A DNA stretch of 64,000 nucleotides from Utricularia gibba (GCA_002189035.1 NEEC01000028.1:196001-260000); one strand, 5' to 3'; positions 1-11,188 are shown, numbered from the stretch's first letter. A program made the numbers and translations. The notes: a model not told the origin generated them from the letters alone.

Positions 1-554
1 CGATTCTCTCATAAGCGCTACTGTTCCTAGTGCCCTGAGTATGAATCTCATGTTGAAATTTATTGAGAGCGATAGTCGTAGTGGTTTTTTTTAATGCGCG
101 AATAGAATGCTGCGTCGGATATTTGATCCCGTATTCTATCAGGAGGGCAATGGTGACGCGCCTCGACTAAGGCTGCTTCTAACTATTATCTCCACAGCTT
201 TCTCTAAGAAATCTCCAAACTTGGCCACCACATCGAGACCGCTTTCGAAAACGGAAATGCTTTAGATCGTTTTTCATTCGATGACTCTTAAACACATACG
301 ATAGGTGGTAGCATCACTCGATCACAGGAAGCCTATTTACCGCTCTCCTTAAACTTGGTCTTCCTCAACAAACATTTTCGTTCATCTAGTTGTCTTATGC
401 CGGATATATATATATACATATTAGCCAAGCAGTCTACGAAGCCCACCTACGATCCACTAATCCATAAGCAACAGCCCTCTATCGCCTTAAGTGCCTCCTA
501 TCACCTGCCTATGCGCTTGCCTTTACACCTACCCATATGAAAAGAAGGATCAAG
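1..554. other. Spacer, no gene recognised
   Basis: No conserved mitochondrial gene, tRNA or transposon motif is visible on either strand. The only ORF is a 61-codon one without recognisable motifs. There is a short TA-rich run near 405-420. A 16-bp stretch at about 141-157 recurs in inverted orientation near 23331. Confidence 0.6.
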
Positions 555-760
555 GTTTGAAGATCTCGACCGTTAGGGACCGGCCCGGCCGGAGGGACCC
601 ATTGAAGGCCAGAGGCCGGAATGCGGGAGTGTGACGGGCTCGACCGAGAGGTAGGGAGAGCTCTTTAGTGGCGGGAGTTTGAAGAAGCTCTTTAGTTAGG
701 GACCGGCCTACGGTTTCAAGATCTCGACCGGAGTTCGTTTGCGGTAGGGGGGTTTGCGGG
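555..760 (+). repeat. R1 modular repeat cluster
   Basis: This is the first copy of the R1 family. R1 clusters are patchworks of short modules: A GGACCAATTGAAGGCC, B AGAGGCCGGAATGCGGTAGG, C TTTGAATGCGGGAGTGTGAA, D CCTACGGTTTCAAGATCTCG, E CTCGACCGAAAGGGAGAGG, F GAACGAAGTGCTCGACC, G TTCGAAGACCTCTCCCTATC and H GAAGCTCTTTAGTGGCGGGA. This copy has D-like, A (with CCCATTG in place of CCAATTG), B, C, H and D modules. It has no coding capacity. R1 '+' means that module A reads on the plus strand. Confidence 0.9.
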
Positions 761-1563
761 ATGGACAACGTGAAGAAGCTCTTCTTGCTTACTTGCTCAG
801 CTCTAAATAATAGACTCGCTATATTAGTGAGTTAGTTCGCTCAGCTACCTGCGAGAACTCTTACTAAACTATAAACAACCCCTTCATCCCTAAGACTTTT
901 CAATTCTACCTGGAAGTCGAGCTCCCACAGGCGCTTCAAATGGATTCTCCAGACCAGAACCATTTCGCTTATTCGAAACTACTTGAGTCCTTTTTCAACA
1001 AACAATCATGGGGGCCTTCCTCGCGTAATAGATAGTACATCTGCGATTGGTTTGTCTTGTTTAATGGCATAGCTTCACTCCCATTTGACTAGTTTAAACT
1101 CAAGTCTGTGCTGGGTGTATTTTTTCGACTGGTTGTAGCCTTCTTATTCAGATGAAATTACCTAGCTCAGGAAAAAGAAGAGGACAAGTAGTTCCAACTA
1201 GGCCAGCTGTTCCTAGTCCGGTTGATGCCGTAGGAAAAGAATAAACAAGAGCTACAACCACTAGAAGATACTGACTTTCGCTCAGCTTCGGCACTTTCGG
1301 CTAAGGCTGCATGGTTTGAAGGTTGAGTTCTGGATGGATGGTTTGAAGGCTAACTCGAGCGGTAATAAGACAAGAAAAGAACTGTTCCGGGGTTTACGTT
1401 TCTCTTTCTAAATAAGAGATTAGCATACAAATTGAAAACACAAGAAAAAGGTATCTTACTTGTTTTTCTGTTTCGGAATTGTGAAATCGATTTGATAGTT
1501 GTACCAAGCTGGGCCACCACCCCTGGGTTAAGTCAATTCTCTTTTTTCTTTTTTTCAAACTCA
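761..1563. other. Spacer downstream of cob
   Basis: No gene is recognised. The part next to 1564 must hold the cob 3' untranslated region, since cob reads leftwards. The 113- and 91-codon ORFs at 1394-1735 are shadows around the cob 3' end. Confidence 0.5.
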
Positions 1564-2730
1564 TTATCCCATGTAAGAATTTGGAATTCCTCTTCCAACT
1601 CGTCCCAGAATGGGCGTTATGGCAAAAAAGAAAAAGAAAATCAAAGGAGAAATTTGTCCTATAGTAACAAATGGTGCCTCCACAGGTTGACACCCGATCC
1701 AACCTAGTAGTAAGCGATCCGCCAAAAGCAACCAAAATATTCCTTGGTGAATCGGGCGAAAACTTGAACTACGTACATACATATTTTTAAAAAACGGTAA
1801 AGCCAACAGACATATAAAAACAGGTGCTATTGCGGCTACACCTCCCGATTTGTCAGGTATACTACGAAGAATGGCATGGATCGGTAGGAAATACCATTCC
1901 GGCACAATATGAGGCGGGGTGGACATTGGATTAGCAGGTATATAATTGTCGGGATGCCCCAAAACATTAGGAGCATAAAAAATCCAAATGGAAAAAAAGA
2001 TAGCAAAAGCTACCCAACCTACTAGATCCTTTACATAAAAATAAGGGTAAAAAGAAATTTTATCCATCTCAGAATGTACACCCAATGGATTATTTGATCC
2101 ATATTGATGCAATGCGGCCAGATGAAGAAGACTGGCGCCTACTAAAATAAAGGGGAGTAAATGATGAAGACTAAAAAAACGATTTAAGGTGGCATTGTCC
2201 ACGGAGAACCCACCCCAAAGCCAGGTTACTATGGTATCTCCTACTACAGGTATGGCGCTTGCTAAGCTTGTAATTACAGTAGCTCCCCAAAAACTCATCT
2301 GACCCCAAGGTAGTACATATCCTATAAAAGCTGTCACAATCATTAAGAGGAAGATGACAACTCCGAGACACCGAACAAATTCCCTAGGACTGCTATAACT
2401 CGCATGATATAGACCACGAAAAATATGAAGGTGAACCACAATGAAAAACATACTAGCCCCATTAGCATGCATATAACGGAGCAACCAGCCCCCTTCAACA
2501 TCTCTCATAATGTGTTCTACGCTGTTGAAAGCTAGATCCACATGAGGTGTGTAATGCATAGCTAAAAAAACACCAGTCACTATCTGAATGACTAAACAAA
2601 TACCAGCTAACGAACCGAACCCCCACCAATAACTAAGATTGCTTGGGGTTGGATAATCTATCAAATGCTGATTCAGTGTGGAGGATATAGGTTGTTTAAG
2701 AAGAGAGAATCGTTGGTTCCTTAGAGTCAT
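1564..2730 (-). CDS. cob: Apocytochrome b (complex III)
   Basis: This is cytochrome b, the membrane core subunit of the bc1 complex in the inner membrane, which carries both b hemes and both quinone sites. The 388-residue product begins [10 protein letters not shown], as plant cob proteins do. It keeps the Qo-site PEWYFLP motif and the usual eight hydrophobic helices. I chose the ATG at 2730 because it matches the family start. The frame stays open for 86 more codons upstream to 2988, but that part has no cob similarity. The C-terminus reads RGIPNSYMG and stops, so the hydrophilic tail found after PNSY in many plants is replaced by two residues. Several Ser/Pro codons at conserved Leu/Phe positions imply C-to-U editing. 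It appears to be transcribed alone. Confidence 0.97.
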   Translation of the reverse strand: MTLRNQRFSLLKQPISSTLNQHLIDYPTPSNLSYWWGFGSLAGICLVIQIVTGVFLAMHYTPHVDLAFNSVEHIMRDVEGGWLLRYMHANGASMFFIVVHLHIFRGLYHASYSSPREFVRCLGVVIFLLMIVTAFIGYVLPWGQMSFWGATVITSLASAIPVVGDTIVTWLWGGFSVDNATLNRFFSLHHLLPFILVGASLLHLAALHQYGSNNPLGVHSEMDKISFYPYFYVKDLVGWVAFAIFFSIWIFYAPNVLGHPDNYIPANPMSTPPHIVPEWYFLPIHAILRSIPDKSGGVAAIAPVFICLLALPFFKNMYVRSSSFRPIHQGIFWLLLADRLLLGWIGCQPVEAPFVTIGQISPLIFFFFFAITPILGRVGRGIPNSYMG

Positions 2731-3030
2731 TTCTAGTTCTTTTATATCGTGACAACTCTTGCTCCCCCACCTTTTGGCATTCAGGGCCCTACTAACACTA
2801 AATAGAAATGGGTAGTACCTTTCTTTCACCTCCGAAGGGGGATAGAGCGAAAGAAGCGTCGAAGGGGTCGGGTCATCCTGGGTTACTGAAGAGTCGTCCG
2901 ACTGCTCGGTGACCGAATCAGAGAGGTTTTTACCGCTTTCTCTTTTCTCCAGCACTCTCGGGCTGATCATCTTGCTGCAAGAAAGCAAGCTTTGGGTGAA
3001 TGGTTTTCAGGAAATTGCTAGGGGGTAGAT

Positions 3031-3162
3031 GGACCAATTGAAGGCCGGAGGAACGAAGTGCTCGACCGTTAGGGAGAGGGCGTAAACCATTCGGGCTCGA
3101 CCGAAAGGGAGAGGTCTTTCAGAGCGACTGAAAGGAGAGGTAGGAATGCTATCGGGTAGTTA
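3031..3162 (+). repeat. R1 cluster upstream of cob
   Basis: Starts with module A, followed by F and E modules, and ends in the TAGGAATGCTATCGGGTAG variant of module B. Confidence 0.85.
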
Positions 3163-3417
3163 GCGCCTTCACTCAATTGAATCAACTCAATGCCTGAAAA
3201 CCATCCATCCTCCACTTCTGAACTACGCGCGTTGAACTTCATCCAACCTTAATCGACCCTTTTTTTATCTATCTATCTTTAGAAGTAGGGCAAGAGAAAG
3301 TCACTCGTTGATATTTGCGTTGGTTTTTCCAACGGAAACGTTGCACTTTTTTCTTTCTCATTCAGAAGGCTCAGTACCACACTACAGGAGATATACACAG
3401 GTTTTCATCGACTGCAA

Positions 3418-3548
3418 GGAACGAAGTGCTCGACTGAAAGGAGAGGTAGGGAAGAGCTCGAACGAAGTGAGAGGGGCGTAGCGGTGCTCGACCGGGTTTA
3501 AAGAGCTCGACCGAAAGGGAGAGGAACGAAGTGTTTCAGTCGAGTGAA
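3418..3548 (+). repeat. R1 cluster, F/E modules only
   Basis: Four or more tandem-like F and E modules (GAACGAAGTG, CTCGACCGAAAGG, GAGAGG). It runs into an R2-like tail (GTGAAGCGAGTC) at 3555-3570. Confidence 0.8.
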
Positions 3549-3689
3549 GAGTTAGTGAAGCGAGTCAAAAAAGAAGACTTTATGCGAGTTTACGAGCTGA
3601 GATCGTTGGCTGCGCTCCTGTTCCCGTCAGCGATCTTCCGCCGCAGTAGCTGCTGACCGTCCTACGCGGTCTCGACGCCCACCAGCATA

Positions 3690-3900
3690 TCTTGATGACT
3701 ATGATTGCTTTCTCTCATCTATTATGCCTCTTCATGAACCTACATCCTATGATGAGGCTAATCGTGATCCCAAGTGGAGAGAAGCAATGGCTGAAGAATT
3801 GACAGCTCTGGAACATACATAACCATGGGATCGTCGTGGACTTGCCTCCAGGTAAGTAAGTAGTTGGCTGTAAGTGGGTCTTTCAAATCAAAACTTTGTT
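3690..3900 (+). mobile_element. Ty1/copia reverse-transcriptase fragment (decayed)
   Basis: The plus strand encodes a stretch like the start of the copia reverse-transcriptase domain: EPTSYDEANRDPKWREAM, then EELTALE, then a stop, followed in another frame by W-rich residues like WVFKIK. Copia polyproteins have the order 'EP.S..EA..d..W..AM..E..AL' here. It is interrupted by stops and ends abruptly, so it is an inactive piece, presumably of nuclear origin. Confidence 0.65.
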
Positions 3901-4178
3901 AGTCGGTTTTACGGCTGCAGATATGCGACATTCAATAAACATATCTCCAAAACCTTCTATCTTATTATTTCTTTATTCAAAATGAAAAGAGAAAGAGATG
4001 AACCCTCACTAACAAGGAACTGGTGCTCCGCCTGGGACAAGACAAATGGATAGCCTTTAATCCCAGCTCACTGAAGAGAGTAGTCAAGAGCTTATTGGAA
4101 TCAGAGCTTTTGAAAGCATTCCCATAGGTTGAAGGTCAACCGAATCAAATTCATCTCTGTTAACGAATGCTCCTATTC

Positions 4179-5463
4179 CTAACGCTTCGATAGACAATTC
4201 CTTAAGGGGAAAGGAAACCCGTATGTAGAAAATCCAACTTCTAAAGTATTCAGAGCTAATGTGCTATTAACACATGCCCCTGAAAACTCTGATCCCCAAA
4301 AGGATTGCATCACCTGATGGAATACCCGTAAGGGCATACGATCCGTAGCAGCAGATAAATCACATGAGTCATAACTATTCTTATATAGTAACCTATATAA
4401 GGGTGCCGATTGATGGAAAGTACCATCCATCGGGATTCCCTTCAACACTTGCATTAACCAGTGATGAACTGGTTTCAACAAGCGTTGTTTAATAGCATTA
4501 CCAATAGCGAATATCCGCCTCTTGGCCCTTCCCTCGCAAGCCTGTCCTAAACGGCCATCTCGATAATAACCTCGCAGATGGTCCTCAGCTATAGGAATAT
4601 GGGGGGCTATAGTAGCCTCAACCATATCCGATAACTGACATGACCATCTGTTATTGGTTTTCTCGAAAATATACCTAGTCAACTTTGGCCAAAGTACTAA
4701 AGGATTTTCACCTCTAGAGTGTACAAACCTTAGATGAGAGCCGAAGCTCTTCAATTCTAAAGGAAAGAACACATAAGGACTTTTGTCCAAATACTTTAGC
4801 TAAAGCATAATTAGGTAAAGCCTTAAAGGAAGGCGCGACTTTGGAGCCCTTGTTCAAGGGGAATAACTTGAGCATAAGGGATATACCTCTCTACCAATGA
4901 CGTGAAAACACTATTAAGATCTACACAAAGATCATTAACAAATGCCTACACATCTTCTGTCAAAGGAGTTATTATTGACTGAAATGTCTTCTTCGAAACT
5001 CTCGGTGCCAAAGCAATAAGCTTAGTCAACGAAAATAGCGAGAAGTACAATCTCACCAATAGGTCACTCTTATGATCCTTCTTGTATATCATCTTACGAT
5101 GATAAGCAGGAATGATAGTTGGATACCCCTTACTAAGGATATTGGAAAGTTTTGCGGCGAGAACGTCTGCCCTGCATACGCACGTTGTAGTGCAGATGAA
5201 GCCACCTTACAATACATTGACGTGGTAAGAAGAGACGAACGTCTCACCTACTTACCAATACTCCGACTGAAAAGAAATACCGCAATACCATTTTCCTTAG
5301 TGAACCGGGAGAAGATGATGAGGATCAATTTTTTCAATTTACCTCTCAACATCCGAGGATCTTCTAAAACCCTCTGCCATCTAACTCCGTACCGTCTGAG
5401 AACGCCCGTAAAGAGACTACCTAATAAGGTTTTCATAATTACCAACTTCTCAGCATGATACAA
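4179..5463 (-). pseudogene. Mitovirus RNA-dependent RNA polymerase relic (copy 1)
   Basis: Read on the minus strand, successive frames match the N-terminal two thirds of mitovirus RNA polymerases, which replicate naked RNA genomes inside mitochondria. About 5463-5250 is a weak N-terminal part. The conserved Gly-Tyr-Pro...Ile-Pro...His-Arg block lies near 5110-5060. Lys-rich and Leu-rich helices follow, then a 203-codon open stretch (4790-4179) with RAKRRIFAIG, IPMDGTF and the catalytic motif A, DLSAATDR. The copy breaks off after motif A, so motifs B-E, including the GDD site, are absent. At least two frameshifts and one stop separate the pieces. It is an old integrated copy with no coding capacity for a working enzyme. 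Such relics are known from many plant mitochondrial genomes. Confidence 0.88.
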
Positions 5464-5865
5464 GAAAGACAGAACTCACCCACTTGAACCAAATCTTGTT
5501 TGGTCCATAGGAAGGCACCTCAAATAGTTAACTTAAGGACCTTCAATCCATCATTGAATTGATGAGTTAAAGACGCGGTAATTCTAGAAATATGAAACTT
5601 GATATGAGAAAAGTCTAACCTCCTAGAACGCCGCTTTGGATCCAGTGACCACCATCGGATGATCAGAGGACGAAGGGAACAACCTTTCAGCCACCCGAAT
5701 AATCGGATGACGCCTTAAACACTCTTTCTTAACTTAAGACATTTCGGAGTTCTTTGAACTCAAGAACAAAGTGTTGTAGTTGGACCATCTGTTCTATCCG
5801 TTAGAGTTTTGCTTCTCAACCTCCGCACATCGAACATGTCTATTCCAGGTTTAGGCTTGCCCCTT
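5464..5865. other. Spacer, nothing recognised
   Basis: Possibly the continuation of the mitovirus relic beyond its recognisable N-terminus. No motif is identifiable. Confidence 0.4.
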
Positions 5866-6063
5866 CATGCCCAACACCGAGTCCTCCATCTCTGTTGCAT
5901 AGATCCTCACCCTGGTGTGCCAGAAGATTCACATACGTCTGACCTTGATCTTCCTATCGCACTCTGTAAAGGTAAACGTCAATGTACCTATCCTATTTCA
6001 TCTTGTGTTTGTTATGATAAGCTTTCTCCGTCCAGTGTTGCTTTTGTTACATCTCTAGACGGA
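5866..6063 (+). mobile_element. Ty1/copia polyprotein fragment (linker before RT)
   Basis: Inside a 115-codon frame, the residues SDLDLPIALCKGKRQCTYPI followed by SSCVCYDKLSPSS and FVTSLD are the typical copia segment between integrase and reverse transcriptase ('LPIALRKGKR.CT.P', 'S.YD.LS'). The similarity ends at both edges, so this is a short fossil of a nuclear retrotransposon. Confidence 0.75.
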
Positions 6064-7046
6064 GAAAGAACAGGGATAATGGGTTTCCTCTCCTTTCAGT
6101 CGAGCACTATCTCCTTATTCCACTCATTCCACTCGTCGCTAAGTAAGAATCGCTAAGTCAATAGCAAATAAAAAGTCAGGATTCCCTGTAGGGGGTAGGG
6201 AACTCTTAAGAATCAAAAAGATAAGAGCTGGATTTCCCTAAGAGAAAAGACCGGAAGAACTCTCTTTAAAGAAGGTCTCTACCGGACTCACTCTTGAACT
6301 CCTCGGAAGGATATAGAGCCCCCTTACTAAACGAAAAGGGTATTTCTCTCTTTGAATTCCGAGTTTGGCAGCTCTTATCTTAAAGGAACGAAAGGTACTC
6401 GAACGAATGGGAGAGGAACGAATATCTCAACCAGACCAGACTCGACTGATAAGTAGAGGCGCTATTAATAGCCGTTAGATCGAGTCCTCCTCCCCTTTTA
6501 AACCCCCTCTCCCTTACGCGAAGAGCACTAAAGTCCTTCGGTCTCCTCTAGGTAAAAGCTCTGTTTTAACACCCTTACCCTTATTTTTTAGGTATTAGGG
6601 ATTTGACTTTGGACTCTTTCGCTTTTAGTTCGATGATTGGAATCTTCGAGAAATCGAAGAAAAGGGACTCCTGATTTAATGGGTTATGTGGTATTTCCGG
6701 CTCCCAATAGACTTAGAAAAAAGTCTCGATTCACAAACAGCTGTTTAAACACACTCATGAGTGATAGGACCTCAAACTCGAAACCTTACTAAAACACTAC
6801 ATTTGCTCCTTCTGTTCCCTTTCCCTCTTCTACTCGACTCGAAAGTCTTCTTAGTAGAGTCTGGAAATCTAGGAATGAGTTCGAAGTTAATAGTTGATAT
6901 TGGAGTTTCTAACAATGAGTCTAACGAGGGTTACTCAAAAGGATCTTCAAAGTGAGATTTTCCCTATAGGGACTTTAATAACTTCCTTTTTAAGGTAGGC
7001 TTCGTTGCTGGAGTTAAAGGCGCGACTTCCCATAACCTGTGAATGA
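6064..7046. other. Spacer, no gene recognised
   Basis: Contains an F/E-type R1 scrap at about 6385-6425. A 64-codon ORF at 6761-6955 has no recognisable motif. Confidence 0.5.
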
Positions 7047-8360
7047 TCAAACATGATGCAATCTTTTTGGCAACTTGTTCTCTATCTCGTGAAGGTAACT
7101 CCCTTCATTTCTTCCCTTCTGTACCATAGGGTTCGCTTGTGTCAGAATCTGTAGAAAGCATGCAGCACTCCATAGCAATTGCTTTGGCTGTCTGAATATT
7201 ATCTCCAGTGACCATCCGCACCTTAACACCAGCACGAGTGCATAGTTCCACTGCTTCTTTCACACCTGGGCGACAAGGATCCTTTTTTTTTGCCAACAAT
7301 AGAAAGCAAAACGAGGTTATCGTCTGGTAAATCCCCCTCAGCGAGACGTTCTTCTCAATTCCATCGATCCTCATCTGCTTCACATGTTCGATAAGCTATT
7401 GCAACGCACCTCAATTTTAAGCCATAGCATCAATGGCATCTCTTCAGTAGGACTTTGACTCAGCAATGGACCGCACGCAAGGAACCATTTGCATCAACAT
7501 ATTGAGAACACGCAACATTATTTTGTTCCCTTCCAATGAATGTATATGCACTTACTTTAGATCCATTCCGCCCTTTTACTGCAGCGCCCCCTCACTTCTT
7601 AGCAGAATGAAAAGGGGAGATGTGTAGAACAATGGATTCTGATCAGACAGTATCAAACAGAATTCCCAGCTTAACACCCGGATAGCTTTCTCAGTTGGAG
7701 ATCCAGAAACCTCAAGGATCCCATCCTTAGAAAGAAATATACTGCAAGTGGTGTTCTGTGCTATGCCCTCATCCAGAAGAGAGGAAACCGTTGCATTCAG
7801 CTGTCGACCATCTACTGAAGGATCAATTAGTTGTGTTCCGACCGCTTCAACGACAGTCATCTGATTGAGGGCCAGTTTGATCACAGCAAATGGTTGTGGC
7901 AGAGCCCATTGTCTCACAAGCTGAAATCCTCCGGACCAGAGCCTTGTCAGCCATCATCTTCTGAATTGAGTACGCTAAGGTCAAAGTGACAGCCATTTGA
8001 AGCCCTTCTGGCACTGCAACAACCACTATCGTGACAGCAGCAGTTAGAATGTGGATAACTCCATCTACTATCTTCTTGGCTAACACTGGCTTCACCACGA
8101 ACAAACAAACTGAACAGACCCATCAGGCGCGACTGACGGAGCCGTTAAATATCTCACCAAAAGAATAACAAGAACTGAGGAGCAATAGCTAGTCCGACAA
8201 TGCCTAGAAACGTTGCAACACCATTCAGGTGCACCTGCAAAGGAGTCTCTTCACCAGTATCTTCTTCAATACTGGCCATGAGCAATCCCCACTCAGTGTT
8301 GATGCCCACACCTGTTACCAGCATGGTACCCGTGCCATCAGCTACCTTGCAGCCCGACAT
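7047..8360 (-). pseudogene. Nuclear-type plasma-membrane Ca2+-ATPase (ACA family) relic
   Basis: Reading leftwards, broken frames reproduce the order of an autoinhibited P2B calcium ATPase. At 8360-8170 is the actuator-side block (MSGCKVADGTGTMLVTGVG, NTEWGLLMASI, EETPLQVHLNGVATF). At 8060-7870 are the fourth membrane helix and phosphorylation region ([31 protein letters not shown]), then LNQMTVVEA. At 7820-7690 is the nucleotide-binding block (SSLLDEGIAQNTT, VSGSPTEKAI). At 7290-7150 is the hinge (KDPCRPGVKEAV, VKVRMVTGDNIQTAKAIAMEC). The catalytic DKTGT motif reads DQTGP and is followed by a frameshift. Several stops follow. I see no intron-sized gaps between blocks, whereas nuclear genes of this family are intron-rich. 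It cannot be functional. Confidence 0.85.
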
Positions 8361-8549
8361 GAAAGATCCAATCCATTAGGTTCTTCGATTCTTCTTTAAA
8401 AAAAAGTTCTGTTAGGTTCTTAGTAACAATAGGCGACCTTTTCTTCACTAACTAATTCGTTTACGACCACTGAACAAACTTGGTTGACGAACATAGTTTA
8501 TGCGCCGCTCATGTAGCGGCTTGTCGAGCCTTTGTCATAAAGAGAGCTT
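8361..8549. other. Short spacer with small hairpin
   Basis: Contains GCCGCTCATGTAGCGGC (8505-8521), a 6-bp stem with a short loop, just beyond the 3' end of the chimeric ORF. A TCCAATCCATTAGGTTCTTC segment at about 8367 is nearly repeated at about 11645, next to the sdh4 3' end. Confidence 0.5.
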
Positions 8550-9098
8550 TTATACTTTCTTTTGCTTATAGTATTCATCGTAATCCATGATCAGTTGATA
8601 CGATGCTTCGCTGGGACTTGTCCACGACTGTTTATTTAAAAGTTGAATTTGAGTGTGCAAAAATGCACGATCGCAAGGGTCTGAACTGGACAATCTCAGT
8701 TCAGTCATAGTTCGGTCTATTACTCGATTTTGTGGGGTTCTACCATTCCCCGACTGTAATAAAAAGAAGAGAATCTCATTTTCGATTTCTTCCTTGGAGT
8801 AGACTTTTGTGTCTGATCCGGATTCGGAAGCAATTTCAGGCTCAGGCGCGTTCGCCTTTTCAGGCTCAGGCTCGTTAAGCGGCGCGCATAGCGCCGGGGT
8901 AGAAACCCAAAAAGAGCAGCAAAAAAGAAGAATACAAAGGAGAATTTTCTTATTAGCCACTTTGTCACGACGCCAGGAAGCCCGCACCAAGATCCATGAT
9001 ACAAAAACAAAAACCAGAATCAAAAAGAAAAAGATATCGTGATGAAACTCAAAGATCCACCCGTGGATCACGCTTTTTCCGAATAGTCGAATCATCAT
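8550..9098 (-). CDS. Chimeric ORF182 with a cox2-derived membrane segment
   Basis: This is a 182-residue ORF. Residues 18-42 (FHHDIFFFLIL, VSWILVRASW) are almost the first membrane helix of cytochrome oxidase subunit 2. The residues before and after are not cox2. A second hydrophobic segment follows at about 51-72 (KKILLCILLFCCSFWVST), then an acidic Pro/Glu-rich stretch (NEPEPEKANAPEPEIA), and a hydrophilic C-terminal half ending YYKQKKV that I do not recognise. The 61-bp segment about 100 bp upstream of its start is shared with the atp8 upstream region, in the same orientation relative to the gene. Fusions of a cox gene's membrane helix to unknown sequence behind an atp promoter are the usual make-up of plant cytoplasmic male-sterility ORFs, so a role of that kind is possible but unproven. 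Expression is unknown. Confidence 0.7.
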   Translation of the reverse strand: MMIRLFGKSVIHGWIFEFHHDIFFFLILVFVFVSWILVRASWRRDKVANKKILLCILLFCCSFWVSTPALCAPLNEPEPEKANAPEPEIASESGSDTKVYSKEEIENEILFFLLQSGNGRTPQNRVIDRTMTELRLSSSDPCDRAFLHTQIQLLNKQSWTSPSEASYQLIMDYDEYYKQKKV

Positions 9099-9200
9099 TT
9101 TTTCATTGATTCATTTCATTCTTTGACAGCTCTGCTCCACCTCAGAAATGAGGAATGACTTGGGTTGGGCAATTAATTGGTACAACCTAGAGACGAAGAA

Positions 9201-9261
9201 CTGCGGTTGGTTGTTGACCAACAGAAAGCATGGGAGTAAGAAAGATGTACAAAAAGGGTGC
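9201..9261. repeat. 61-bp direct repeat, copy 1 (shared with atp8 upstream region)
   Basis: Identical to 14011-14071 except one base (T/C at 9248). It lies 103 bp upstream of the chimeric ORF start; the other copy lies 71 bp upstream of atp8. Confidence 0.95.
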
Positions 9262-9275
9262 ATGGTTTTCTGGAT

Positions 9276-9365
9276 GGACCAATTGAAGGAACGAAAGGTA
9301 CTCGAACGAATGGGAGAGGAACGACCGAAAGGGAGAGGGCTCTAGGTCTCGAACGAAGTGAGAGG
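9276..9365 (+). repeat. R1 cluster
   Basis: Module A is truncated to GGACCAATTGAAGG, then F/E modules. It directly follows the 61-bp repeat. Confidence 0.85.
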
Positions 9366-11188
9366 TCTTGGTGACAAGTTACTGCCTCTACCTGAGTGTG
9401 GTTTACCTGGACTTCAACGTCCATTAGAGTTCACTTCACTACAGTTTTCCTTGGTGAGCTACATCCTCCCGGAGTATGATAGTAGGTTGAGTTTCAAAAA
9501 TCTACTGATTGGCATTTCGATTTTCACAAGGCGAAGAACTAGAAATGCTCCTGTAACTGGATTGCTCACTGACTTCCCACTCGATAAACCCCTAACAGGA
9601 AAAGCAATCAGTAAATGTTGAGATGCGTAGTGTACTTTTTAGAGTTGGACCACGCTCTCCTTCGGATCCTCTGCCTCACTCATTTACAGGTCGCACTTTT
9701 GAGCTTCTTTGCTCATGCCTCTTTCTTTCTCCCGGATCTCCGAGACATCCTTACCTATTCAGCTCTCCAGATGGCGAGCTACGTCCAAACCAAACTTGAT
9801 TCACGGCTGGAATCAGAACTAGGCCTTACAGTTTAAGTGAAGGATCAGTACCCTTCCCTTTTGATATTACTTACTTGAATGAATAGGGGCAGGGCATGGT
9901 CCCATAGGTAATGCTCCACTGTCGACAATGCCCTAATGAAGAGGAAGGAGAGAGATCGGGTATGCCACGTACATACCAACCTGGGGTGAAGGGAAACTGA
10001 TCCCATAGTCTAGTGAAGTCTTGGAGTTGGGCTAGCTCGGCTTCTTGCAGTGTGCAGCCGATGGAGCTAACGAACGATCCGCCTCTTTCTTCTGGACAAC
10101 CTATCTTGTTATTGTGCACGCCTAGCCGCCCTGAATCAGCAGAAGGGGCAACCGCTTCCTGGTACGAGAAAAGGCATTGGTCTTAAAATCCTCACGCCTA
10201 ACCAGAGGTTTAGACATCCACCGGTCCGAAATACGGAGAAGAGGCGATCAAGATGGGAAGAGAGAGAGACGACCAACTAGAAGATAGGAGCGCTTGGAGG
10301 TCTTTCGGCCTTGCTTTCGACCTACGATCTTGTGTGGCAGATGACCCTCTTTTAGATATCTTTTAGATAGAATCAAGGCACGAGAACCAATCCATGTGAG
10401 TGGTTGGGGTTTTCAAGTAGCCTTTTTTTTTATATATAAGGAGGTCCTAGACGAGGAGCAGAAGAAGCTCTCGAGATCGAAGAAAGCTAGTTGTTACGAA
10501 TGAGTGGATTGGCTTTCTGTAGGCGGAGTGCTGGAGTCAGCAGGCTTTCTTTCTCGACTCTTTAGGAAGAGATAGCAGCCATAAAAAGGGAGTGAGGTCA
10601 GTGGCCCTTTCTTTGGTCGGTTACCATAGCTGTGATCCTTTCTTCCAAGCTTTTTTTTTGACTGTCTGAACGACGATATTGACTGCAGCTCCATTTTCGA
10701 TCAATACCTTCATTATTTTGGATGGTTTTCCTCCCGTTGGTCGCCTGATAGAGTGGTCTGAGGTATCTAATAACCTTGTGGTGGATCTGTAGAAATATCT
10801 TATCTCGTTGTCGTCGAGACTATTGCTCTTATTACTGTGGTTGACAGTGGCTTATGAAAGCCAGTCTAAAGTAAGCTTCAAGCCGGAGATCAAGGAAGCT
10901 AGCACAACTGTTCTAACCACTCCATTTGGAATCTCAGGCAACGGCTAATCAAGGAATTTGGGAACGATTTTAGGTATCTGATAGTCCATTCAATGGCCTT
11001 TCATCAGCATTAACATAGGGCCTTCCCGCTAATTTAGTAGAGAGCTCTAGTTATGGGTTACGGAACCATCCTATACTAATACTAAACGAACGGAATTTTT
11101 GTATTAATTAGCGGACAAAAGGCTTTCGAGTATGATTGATGCTAGAAAGCTTGGTTCTGATCCCGCTAACTAAAGGACTCGAAGAAAG
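9366..11188. other. Long spacer, no gene recognised
   Basis: There are several ORFs of 66-87 codons on both strands (9358-9836, 9871-10119 minus, 10494-10694 minus) without any domain that I can name. Poly-T and TATATATA at about 10425-10437. No tRNA. Confidence 0.5.

Larger units (their letters stand above)
2731..3690. other. cob upstream spacer
   Basis: This should hold the cob promoter and 5' untranslated region; no clear promoter motif could be assigned. It contains two R1 clusters (listed separately) and, at about 3163-3245, pieces of a third short repeat (GCGCGTTGAACTTC and an AATTGAATC-type element) seen again near 14530, 20440 and 58740. Confidence 0.5.

Noticed and set aside
2731-2988. 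Including the 86 upstream codons in cob
   Set aside because: No similarity to cob and a Ser/Glu-rich composition; the family start is at 2730.
8720-9010. 96-codon ORF overlapping the chimeric ORF in another frame
   Set aside because: Shadow frame; the cox2-like segment is in the other frame.
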